A stretch of DNA of 8,991 bases. Source: an uncultured Bacilli bacterium. Lineage in GTDB: Bacteria; Bacillota_I; Bacilli_A; ML615J-28; CAG-698. Shown here piece by piece: positions 1-6,513 of the stretch. Made by a program: the position numbers and the translations under genes. Position 1 is the first letter of the stretch. The number at the start of each line of letters is the position of its first letter. The notes beneath the pieces were generated by a model, which saw nothing but the letters and a program-made list of their open reading frames with translations, was not told the origin of the DNA and ran no database searches. The DNA is taken from positions 1 through 8,991 of the forward strand of contig CANQJU010000033.1 of the NCBI GenBank assembly GCA_947624315.1, read 5' to 3'.

Positions 1-1
1 T

Positions 2-77
2 GGTCTCGTGGTGTAGTGGTTAACATGCCAGTCTGTCACACTGGAGATCGCGGGTTCAAGTCCCGTCGAGACCGCCA
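2..77 (+). tRNA. tRNA-Asp (anticodon GTC)
   Basis: This is a complete cloverleaf. The 7-bp acceptor stem pairs GGTCTCG (2-8) with CGAGACC (67-73). The anticodon stem CCAGT/ACTGG encloses the loop CTGTCAC, with anticodon GTC at 35-37, which reads Asp codons. The T arm carries TTCAAGT. The discriminator is G74, and the 3' CCA (75-77) is encoded in the DNA. The gene begins at the second base of the window, so upstream members of a tRNA cluster and the promoter probably lie outside. Only 19 nt separate it from tRNA-Phe, so the two are very likely cotranscribed. Confidence 0.97.
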
Positions 78-96
78 TTTAAATAATTATAAATAT

Positions 97-172
97 GGCT
101 CGGTAGCTCAGTTGGTAGAGCAATGGACTGAAAATCCATGTGTCGGCGGTTCAATTCCGCCCTGAGCCACCA
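97..172 (+). tRNA. tRNA-Phe (anticodon GAA)
   Basis: This is a complete cloverleaf. The acceptor stem pairs GGCTCGG (97-103) with CTGAGCC (162-168), including one G-T pair. The anticodon stem ATGGA/TCCAT encloses the loop CTGAAAA, with anticodon GAA at 130-132, which reads Phe codons. The D arm (AGCTCAGTTGGTAGAGCA) and T loop (TTCAATT) are standard. The discriminator is A169, and CCA is encoded at 170-172. It is the last gene of the tRNA unit and is followed directly by a terminator. Confidence 0.97.
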
Positions 173-188
173 TGTTTATGGAATTCAG

Positions 189-215
189 AATACCTTAGTT
201 ATAAGGTATTTTTTA
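189..215 (+). terminator. Rho-independent terminator of the tRNA unit
   Basis: A perfect 9-bp stem pairs AATACCTTA (189-197) with TAAGGTATT (202-210) around the loop GTTA. It runs into a T-rich tail to 215. It lies 16 nt after the CCA end of tRNA-Phe and closes the tRNA transcript. Confidence 0.92.
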
Positions 216-243
216 TTGCATTTTACAATTATCTTTAAAAATA

Positions 244-272
244 TTGACATTTTAAATTTTAAATAATATAAT
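244..272 (+). promoter_or_regulatory. Perfect-consensus sigma-A promoter of the candidate ncRNA
   Basis: TTGACA (244-249), a 17-bp AT-only spacer and TATAAT (267-272) give 12 of 12 consensus bases at the ideal spacing. The expected start of transcription is near 279. A promoter this close to consensus suggests strong expression. The next thing downstream is not a gene with a ribosome binding site but a structured segment that ends in a terminator. Confidence 0.88.
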
Positions 273-278
273 ATTAAT

Positions 279-432
279 AATGAATATAAATTCATTGGAC
301 GCCTAACCACCTTAGCGTTAGAGGCAAGTTGAGTGCCAAAACCTCAGCGCACAAATATTTTATTTGTGTTGGCGCCCTTGTTAACATTCTTGTTAACATG
401 AATGGCGTATATGGTCCTATATGGACCTTTTT
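279..432 (+). ncRNA. Candidate structured non-coding RNA, family unknown
   Basis: This is a transcript of about 150 nt bounded by a perfect promoter and a hairpin terminator, more GC-rich than its surroundings. Helices found by eye are: a 5' hairpin 279-285/290-296; a long-range closing helix ACGCC 299-303 with GGCGT 404-408; CTAAC 303-307 with GTTAG 317-321; GCAAG 324-328 with CTTGT 377-381; a 7-bp helix 333-339/369-375; and, stacked on it, an 8-bp helix 350-357/361-368 with a TTT loop. A 10-nt bulge (340-349) carries CCTC, which is complementary to GAGG at 321-324 and could form a pseudoknot. Positions 380-385 and 392-397 are identical GTTAAC palindromes and can form an alternative hairpin. 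I see none of the hallmark motifs of tmRNA, SRP RNA, T-box or the common riboswitches. A 60-codon TTG-start frame (329-511) crosses it but runs through the helices and the terminator. Promoter and terminator boundaries are clear; the fold is manual and the function is unknown. Confidence 0.68.
413..432 (+). terminator. Terminator ending the candidate ncRNA
   Basis: A GC-rich 5-bp stem pairs GGTCC (413-417) with GGACC (423-427) around the loop TATAT. TTTTT (428-432) follows, then more T-rich sequence (AATTTTTA). The stem is short but the layout is standard. Read-through would be caught by the stronger hairpin at 500-523. Confidence 0.72.
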
Positions 433-499
433 AATTTTTATATTAATTATCAAAAAATACTATTTTTTGAAATATATGTTAAGAATTATAAAAAGTAAT

Positions 500-523
500 A
501 AGGCTATTTAATTAGCCTTTTTT
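500..523 (+). terminator. Second Rho-independent terminator upstream of the transporter
   Basis: A perfect 7-bp stem pairs AAGGCTA (500-506) with TAGCCTT (513-519) around the loop TTTAAT, followed by T to 523. It either backs up the terminator at 413-432 or ends a longer form of the ncRNA of about 245 nt. Either way it separates the ncRNA from the transporter operon, so the RNA is unlikely to be a leader of that operon. The AT-rich stretch between the two terminators (433-499) holds nothing else I recognise. Confidence 0.85.
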
Positions 524-593
524 AATTACTATGATTTTATTGTATGAAAATTAAATAGTTGATATAAAAACATCATAATAAGAAAATAATACA

Positions 594-622
594 TTGTTAA
601 AAACAAAATGGTATGTTATAAT
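594..622 (+). promoter_or_regulatory. Extended -10 promoter of the transporter/amidase/mscL operon
   Basis: A -35 box TTGTTA (594-599, 4 of 6 consensus bases), a 17-bp spacer and a perfect TATAAT (617-622) are present. The TG at 614-615 makes the -10 extended (TGTTATAAT). The expected start is near 629, leaving an untranslated leader of about 90 nt that is almost all A/T and shows no strong structure. The ribosome binding site AAGGAA (708-713) precedes the ATG at 721. Confidence 0.7.
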
Positions 623-720
623 TAATAAAAGAAAATGCTTTTTAATATTTAAATACAAAAGATATATATATTAATTAATAATGTTTTTTAAAAAACTTTA
701 TTTTAAAAAGGAAATAAAAT

Positions 721-2427
721 ATGAATTTTGGTCAATGGGTACAAACAATTTTATATATGATTGCCTCTATTGGTGCCTTATTAGTTGGTTTTGAGATGTT
801 GAGTCATAATGTTACAAAATTAGCCAATAAGGAGTTGAAAAAATTATTTAACAAAACATCAAAGAGTCGTTTAGCCGGCGTAGGTATCGGAACAGGAGCC
901 ACAATGATTATGCAATCATCCGCTTCAGTAACCATTATGATTATTGGTTTCGTAAATGCTGGAATTATGTCTCTTTACCAAGCCACATCAATGATAATGG
1001 GAGCTAACATTGGTACAACCATTACAGCTCAACTTGCAGCCTTATCAGGTAGTGGTAATGGATTTAATTTTGGAGCATATGCATTAGGCTTTGCTGGAAT
1101 TGGTATGATTATTGTAATGTTTTCTAAAAAGGAAAAAATGAAAACATTAGGTTATGCTTTAGCTGGATTTGGATTATTGTTCTTTGGATTAGAAACAATG
1201 TCTAATACCATGAAAACTCCTGCTGTTAAAGAACCTATTAGCAATTTATTATCAGGAATAAGTGGAAAAGGTGCACCTTTTATTTTATTCTTTTTAGGAA
1301 TTGTGATTACAGGATTAGTTCAATCTTCATCACTAGTTACATCTATTGTTATATCTTTAGCAAGTGCTGGAATATATATTGGATGTGGGAAGGATGCTAC
1401 TTCATTAAATAATAATGTTTTGTTTTTAATTTTGGGGACAAATATCGGAACATGTGTAACAACAGTTATTTCATCAATTGGTGCTTCAACAAACGCTAAA
1501 AGAGCCAGTTGCATTCACTTGTTGTTTAATGTTTTAGGATCTTTAATGTTTATGATATTTTTATTAATATATAAAGATTTTATGGCTGATACTTTTGTGA
1601 AACTTTTTAAGCGCCCTCAAAATCAAATAGCTATGTTCCACACTTTCTTTAATGTCGTTTGTACAATAATATTTATACCTTTTGTAAATTGGTTTGTTAA
1701 AATGTCAGAATTGATTATTAAAAACAAAGAAAGTAATCAAGAAGAAGTTACATATATCGATGAGCGTATGTTAAAATCTCCTTCAATTGCTCTTCACCAA
1801 GTGCGAAAAGAGATGTTCCAAATGTTAGAAAAAGCCAATGGAGCTTTAATTACGGCTCTTGATGCTTTTATTGATAAGGATGATTCTATTCATGAAAAGA
1901 TAGATAGTATAAATCATGAATTAGATTTAACTAGTAAAAAGGTTGTCAAATACTTAGTTGAATTATCAAATGAAAATATTGTTTTTGAAGATGAATGTAC
2001 TATTTCTTCATTCTATCGAACTTTAGATGATATATTGCGTATTGGTGAAATTGGGGATAACTTATGCAAATGTACTCGTCGCATTGTTAGAGAAGAAATG
2101 CCAATATCTGAATTCGCAGTAAGTGGTTTGCAAGAAATGAAGAGTAGAATTGAGCAATTATACAAATTAACTTCAAATATCTTTATATCTAAAAATATTA
2201 GTACTTTAAATGAAGCTAATACTGTTGAAGATTCAATCGACAATTTGCGAAAAGAATTAGTAGATAGTCACTTTGATCGCTTAAATCGAGGCGAGTGCAA
2301 TCCAAATTCTAGTGGAGTATTTGTCAATTTGGTTAACAACTTAGAAAGAGCTGCTGACCATATGACTTATATTGCTAACAATGTAGATGAAGCTTTAAGG
2401 CAAAGAAAAAAACAACTTGTCAAATAG
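721..2427 (+). CDS. nptA: Na+/phosphate cotransporter family protein with PhoU-like C-terminal domain
   Basis: This 568-residue membrane protein belongs to the PNaS (NptA/YjbB) family, whose members move phosphate with Na+ or export it. The N-terminal 325 residues are mostly hydrophobic and contain the family's inverted-repeat signatures: QSS at 65-67 (MQSSAS) with GANIGTT at 94-100, and the second copy QSSS at 201-204 with GTNIGTC at 239-245. Residues 350-560 are soluble and helical, with PhoU-like motifs (LDDILRIGEIGDN near 435-447 and LERAADHMTYIAN at 541-553). This two-part layout and length are usual for the bacterial family. The ATG is preceded by AAGGAA 7 nt upstream. It is the first gene of an operon, and its TAG stop lies inside the ribosome binding site of the next gene. 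Family assignment is firm. The substrate, direction of transport, and whether the PhoU part senses phosphate or contacts a partner are inferences. Confidence 0.93.
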   Translation: MNFGQWVQTILYMIASIGALLVGFEMLSHNVTKLANKELKKLFNKTSKSRLAGVGIGTGATMIMQSSASVTIMIIGFVNAGIMSLYQATSMIMGANIGTTITAQLAALSGSGNGFNFGAYALGFAGIGMIIVMFSKKEKMKTLGYALAGFGLLFFGLETMSNTMKTPAVKEPISNLLSGISGKGAPFILFFLGIVITGLVQSSSLVTSIVISLASAGIYIGCGKDATSLNNNVLFLILGTNIGTCVTTVISSIGASTNAKRASCIHLLFNVLGSLMFMIFLLIYKDFMADTFVKLFKRPQNQIAMFHTFFNVVCTIIFIPFVNWFVKMSELIIKNKESNQEEVTYIDERMLKSPSIALHQVRKEMFQMLEKANGALITALDAFIDKDDSIHEKIDSINHELDLTSKKVVKYLVELSNENIVFEDECTISSFYRTLDDILRIGEIGDNLCKCTRRIVREEMPISEFAVSGLQEMKSRIEQLYKLTSNIFISKNISTLNEANTVEDSIDNLRKELVDSHFDRLNRGECNPNSSGVFVNLVNNLERAADHMTYIANNVDEALRQRKKQLVK

Positions 2428-2440
2428 GAGAGAAAGAAGT

Positions 2441-4213
2441 ATGAAAAAAGTAATTTGGGTTATTGTTTTACTTTTGACGTTATGTACTTTTGGATGTCAA
2501 AAAGAAGTACCTCCAATTAATGAGCCTCCAAAAGAAGAACCAGAAATTAATGATAATGAATTGACTTTTGATGAAAAGAAAGAGGAAATAATTACTTGGT
2601 TAAATTCTCAATTTAATAATTTAATAGTTGATAAGAATATTGTTTTTCCTCAAAAATATGAAAAATATAATGCACAAATTGAAGTCTTTTCTTTCTATGA
2701 AGAATATTTGAGCAGTGAAGGAACTTATAATGCCCCTGTACTTGATACAAAAACAGAATTATTATTTATTATAACTTTAGATGAACAAGAAATTGATATT
2801 TCAATTCCTATAGTTATTAAGGGTTGGGGCGATGAATTTGATGCAGTTCAAAAAGAAATAGAAGAGATGTTTAATAAACCATTATCTAGTAATGTTAATT
2901 TTCCGCTTGTTTCTTTAGTGGCTGATTGTAGTATTCGTTGGGAAAGCACTAATGAAAATATAATAACATCAAATGGTAGAGTTAATAAAGACCCTAATTA
3001 TGATAGAGAAGTTTTGGTAAAATATTATGTTACTTATAATGGAGAAACTAAAGAATTTCAATTGACTTTAACAGTTTTAAAAATGTCAAACAATGAAAAA
3101 ATCAGTTTAACAGCTGATTGGATTGAAACAGAAATATTTAAATCTAAAGAGATAACATCTAATTTAGATTTGGTTAGTAAATATGATTTATATAATGCCT
3201 TAATTATATGGGAAAGTTGGAATCCAACGGCTATAAGTGATAAGGGAATTTATCATAAGCCATTTAAAGACGAGGAAGTAATGCTTGATGCGAATATTAT
3301 TGTTGGTGGGACAAGTGGTAGATATCGTTTTAATTTAATTGCTAAAGGAGAAAATGAAGAAAACATGTGGGAAAAAATTGAAAGCTTTTTAGACAAAATT
3401 AATGTAAAAGAAATCAAAAATCAAAAGTTTACTTTGTATGGATCTGAACTAGGATATGAATATGTTCCATCACAAAATATTGGTTATTTGCCATTCTATG
3501 ATGAAAAAGAAATGGAAATTATTGTTGATTTATTACCAGATGATAGTCCTTTAAAACCTAACACATTAAGAAAAGAGACTAAATATATTGTTATTCACAA
3601 TACTGGTATGGCTCATCCAAGTGCAACTGCTAAAGGTTTAAATGAATATATTCATACAACTACTCGTGTAGCTTCTTGGCACTTCTCTATTGATGATAAA
3701 GAAACTTATCAACAACTAGGAATTGATGAGGTTGGTTGGCATGCTGGAGATGGTTCACGCACATATTTAGAAACTTGGAGTGGTGGTATTGGTGGAGGAA
3801 ATCAAAACGGAATTGGTATTGAATCTTGTGTTTATGAAGGTGTTGACTTTAATAAAGTAATGCGCCGTCTTGCTAAATTAACCGCAATGTTACTTATTAA
3901 ATATGATTTAGATATTCAAGCTGTTAAACAACACAATGATTTTTCTGGTAAGGATTGTCCTCAAGTTATTCGTCATGCTAATCGTTGGGAAGAATTATTA
4001 GATTTAATTCGCTTAGAATACTTTGCCCAAACTGAATTAAAAGATGTTCACTTTGAATGGATATCTTTAAATCCTGAAATTATGGATAATGAAGGAACAG
4101 TAATTAATCATCCTGGAAATGAAACAACAATTAACTATAAAGTTAAAGTTACTTATCAAGGAGAAACTAAAGAATTTACTTATCAATCTAAGTTATTAAA
4201 ATTAAATGATTAG
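2441..4213 (+). CDS. Lipoprotein with Ig-like repeats and N-acetylmuramoyl-L-alanine amidase domain (short paralogue)
   Basis: This 590-residue exported lipoprotein begins with MKKVIW, a hydrophobic core and Cys19 (TFGC, a slightly irregular lipobox), then a Pro/Glu-rich linker (20-40). Three complete Ig-like modules follow at about 42-130, 131-216 and 217-303, each with a W-x-S...I...G pattern like the 'atrophied bacterial Ig' (aBig_2-type) domains. Residues 378-530 form an Amidase_2/PGRP domain, which cuts the MurNAc-L-Ala bond of peptidoglycan. Visible zinc ligands are His386 (VIHNT), His498 and Cys506 (QHNDFSGKDCP). Lys504 matches the catalytic Lys of T7 lysozyme-type amidases, and WHF is at 413-415. 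The tail (535-588) is the second half of another Ig-like module whose first half (about 308-335) precedes the amidase. I start at ATG 2441, with AGGAG at 2426-2430. An upstream in-frame TTG (2417) has no ribosome binding site and would spoil the signal peptide. It probably remodels wall at the membrane surface; the biological trigger is unknown. Confidence 0.9.
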   Translation: MKKVIWVIVLLLTLCTFGCQKEVPPINEPPKEEPEINDNELTFDEKKEEIITWLNSQFNNLIVDKNIVFPQKYEKYNAQIEVFSFYEEYLSSEGTYNAPVLDTKTELLFIITLDEQEIDISIPIVIKGWGDEFDAVQKEIEEMFNKPLSSNVNFPLVSLVADCSIRWESTNENIITSNGRVNKDPNYDREVLVKYYVTYNGETKEFQLTLTVLKMSNNEKISLTADWIETEIFKSKEITSNLDLVSKYDLYNALIIWESWNPTAISDKGIYHKPFKDEEVMLDANIIVGGTSGRYRFNLIAKGENEENMWEKIESFLDKINVKEIKNQKFTLYGSELGYEYVPSQNIGYLPFYDEKEMEIIVDLLPDDSPLKPNTLRKETKYIVIHNTGMAHPSATAKGLNEYIHTTTRVASWHFSIDDKETYQQLGIDEVGWHAGDGSRTYLETWSGGIGGGNQNGIGIESCVYEGVDFNKVMRRLAKLTAMLLIKYDLDIQAVKQHNDFSGKDCPQVIRHANRWEELLDLIRLEYFAQTELKDVHFEWISLNPEIMDNEGTVINHPGNETTINYKVKVTYQGETKEFTYQSKLLKLND

Positions 4214-4222
4214 GAGAAGAAG

Positions 4223-6496
4223 ATGAAAAAAGTAATAGCGATAATGCTAATAGTATTATCATTGTGTTTGTTTGGTTGTAATGATAAAGATTCAACTCTT
4301 TCTCAAGCTGTTGAATGGGTTAAGGAAAACTATGAAGGAATAACTATTGAAGAAGATATTACATTTAAAGAAACTATTGAAGAATTTAATGCCACATTAA
4401 GTTGGGAAATAGAAAACAATGATTATTTAAATAGTGATGGATCATTAAATGGTTTACCTGAATATGATGAAGAAGTTAAGGTTAAAGTCATAGTTACTGC
4501 TAATAACGATTCATCAACATTAACTTTCACAATAACTATTAAAGGATATAGTGAAAAGTTTAATGGAGTAATTCTTGAACTTGATAATAGAATGAAAGAA
4601 TATCAAGAAGTAAACTCTGATATAGAATTACCATTAACACTAACAAACAATAATAATACTTTTAGTTTAAAATGGGAATCAAGTAATAAACAAGTTATAA
4701 GTAATGATGGAAAAGTTAAACAAGGTAGTGATGATACTATAGTTACTTTAACTTGTCAAATCACTTTAGATAAGTATTCTAAAACTAAAGAATATCAAAT
4801 TAAAGTCTTAAAAAATGATAGACAATTTGCTTTAGCTGAGGAATGGATACTTAATTGGTTTAAAGATAAGATTATAGATAGTGATATATCACTTCCGACT
4901 GAAATAGCAGAATATAATGCTAAAGTCACATGGACAAGTTTAAGTGAATATATCGATGATAATGGAAAATATACAGCTCCAATTTTAGATACGGTAGGAA
5001 TGCTTGTTGCTTTAATAACAATTAATGGCGAAGAAGATGAATTTCTATTTGAGGTTAATATTAAAGGTTGGGGCGATGAATTTGATTATATTGAAGATTG
5101 GGTTAAAAGACAAATTAACCCAGTAGTCACTTCAACAATCAATTTACCAACCTTCTGTAATGCCTATCCAGAATCTACAATGTCTTGGAAAAGTTCTCGA
5201 GAAGATGTTTTAACATCAACCGGAAAAGTTTATAAACTTGATACAGAAGATGTTGAAGTGGTATTAACTTGTACAATTAATTATAATGGTAAAAGCAAAA
5301 CATTTAATTATACTGTTACTGTTCCTCAAAAGAGTGATATTGAAAAGAATGTTGAAATAAGAGAATGGTTAGATTCCTTATTTAGTGATATTGAAGAGGT
5401 TAGTAGCGATTTGGATTTGCCATCTATTTATGAAAAATATCAAACAAAAATAACATGGGAAACAAATTCTCCGGGAGTTATTACTGAAAGTGGTAAATAT
5501 CATACACCACTATTTGATAGAACTGTAGAGCTAACCGCCTCATTTAAGATGGGAAGTGAAAATTTTAAAGTGTCTTATAGATTTAAAACATATGGACAAG
5601 TAGCTAAAGATACTTGGGAAGCAGTTGATATGTTATTAAAATATATTGCTCTTGAAAGAATTACTAATCAAAAATATTTTACATATGGTTATCAAGCTGC
5701 ATATAAAGAAAATGCTGTTACTAATTTGGGATATTTACCATTTTATGTAAATGAAAATAGCGAAAGAGTTCAAGAGATATTGGAATTAACTCATGGAAGA
5801 AATCGTACTGGTATTTTAAAAACAAGCACAGAATATATTGTTATTCATGATACTGCTAGTGCTGATCCTACAGCAACAGCTAGAGCTCATGCTAATTGGT
5901 TAAAAAGCATGACAAATGATCCAAACAATGATCAATGGGTTTCATGGCATTTTACTGTTGATGAAAAAGAAATAATTCAACATTTACCACTTGATGAAGT
6001 TGCATATCATGCTGGTGATGGTAGCCATGTTTTCGGCGATACATACTTTAATACCGATTATAACAAAGAAAGTATTGGCGGTGGTAATCGCAATGGTATT
6101 GGTATTGAAACTTGTGTAAACTATGGATCAGATTATAATATTACAATGAGAAAAACAGCTAAATTAGTTGCTGAATTATTGATCGAATACAATTTAGGAA
6201 TTGATCGTGTTAAACAGCATAATGATTTTTCTGGCAAAGATTGTCCAATGACAATGAGACACGCTGGTCGCTGGCAAGAGTTTTTAACATTAGTTGAGAT
6301 TGAATATTTTGCTAAGACTCGTCTAAAAGATGTTACTTTTAAATGGACATCATTATCACCTGATATTATGGATGATACAGGTAAAGTATTTAACCATCCA
6401 GGAAATGAAACAACTGTTAAATACAAAGTCGATGTTACTTATAATGGGGAAACAAAAACATTTGAATTTACATCAATATTAAATGCATTAAATTAA
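4223..6496 (+). CDS. Lipoprotein with Ig-like repeats and N-acetylmuramoyl-L-alanine amidase domain (long paralogue)
   Basis: This 757-residue paralogue of the gene just upstream has the signal MKKVIAIMLIVLSLC and a clean lipobox LFGC (Cys19). It lacks the Pro/Glu linker of its sister. Five complete Ig-like modules (about 22-110, 111-199, 200-284, 285-371, 372-460) alternate between two types and precede an Amidase_2 domain (about 536-698). Zinc ligands are His542 (VIHDT), His666 and Cys674 (QHNDFSGKDCP), with Lys672 as the probable catalytic Lys and WHF at 575-577. All key residues are present, so both paralogues should be active. The C-terminal 700-755 (FKWTS...GKVFNHPGNETT) is the back half of a sixth module split by the amidase. 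The shorter sister lines up with residues from about 200 onward, so the extra length is one additional module pair. AGGAG (4212-4216) overlaps the previous stop and lies 6 nt before the ATG. It probably reaches further into the wall than its sister. Confidence 0.9.
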   Translation: MKKVIAIMLIVLSLCLFGCNDKDSTLSQAVEWVKENYEGITIEEDITFKETIEEFNATLSWEIENNDYLNSDGSLNGLPEYDEEVKVKVIVTANNDSSTLTFTITIKGYSEKFNGVILELDNRMKEYQEVNSDIELPLTLTNNNNTFSLKWESSNKQVISNDGKVKQGSDDTIVTLTCQITLDKYSKTKEYQIKVLKNDRQFALAEEWILNWFKDKIIDSDISLPTEIAEYNAKVTWTSLSEYIDDNGKYTAPILDTVGMLVALITINGEEDEFLFEVNIKGWGDEFDYIEDWVKRQINPVVTSTINLPTFCNAYPESTMSWKSSREDVLTSTGKVYKLDTEDVEVVLTCTINYNGKSKTFNYTVTVPQKSDIEKNVEIREWLDSLFSDIEEVSSDLDLPSIYEKYQTKITWETNSPGVITESGKYHTPLFDRTVELTASFKMGSENFKVSYRFKTYGQVAKDTWEAVDMLLKYIALERITNQKYFTYGYQAAYKENAVTNLGYLPFYVNENSERVQEILELTHGRNRTGILKTSTEYIVIHDTASADPTATARAHANWLKSMTNDPNNDQWVSWHFTVDEKEIIQHLPLDEVAYHAGDGSHVFGDTYFNTDYNKESIGGGNRNGIGIETCVNYGSDYNITMRKTAKLVAELLIEYNLGIDRVKQHNDFSGKDCPMTMRHAGRWQEFLTLVEIEYFAKTRLKDVTFKWTSLSPDIMDDTGKVFNHPGNETTVKYKVDVTYNGETKTFEFTSILNALN

Positions 6497-6513
6497 GAAA
6501 AGAGGTAATTAAA

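Noticed and set aside
329..511. 60-codon forward ORF with a hydrophobic second half, possibly a small membrane peptide or toxin
   Set aside because: It starts with TTG and has only a weak GAGG 4 nt upstream. It runs through the ncRNA helices and the terminator hairpin at 413-427. The hydrophobic end comes from A/T-only DNA, and the stop sits inside the second terminator.
279..523. Riboswitch or leader controlling the Na+/phosphate transporter
   Set aside because: Two terminators and a separate extended -10 promoter (594-622) lie between this RNA and the transporter gene, and no known riboswitch motif is visible.
697..718. Hairpin TTTATTT/AAATAAA placing the transporter's ribosome binding site in its loop
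   Set aside because: All seven pairs are A-T in a nearly pure A/T leader. The predicted stability is negligible and such matches are expected by chance.
1320..2243. Reverse-strand ORFs inside the transporter gene (1320-1514 and 2013-2243)
   Set aside because: They have no ribosome binding site, no recognisable protein, and lie opposite a conserved gene; they are shadow frames.
2417..2440. Upstream TTG start for the first lipoprotein (eight extra residues)
   Set aside because: It overlaps the transporter gene, has no ribosome binding site, and would put charged residues before a signal peptide that is complete from ATG 2441 with AGGAG upstream.
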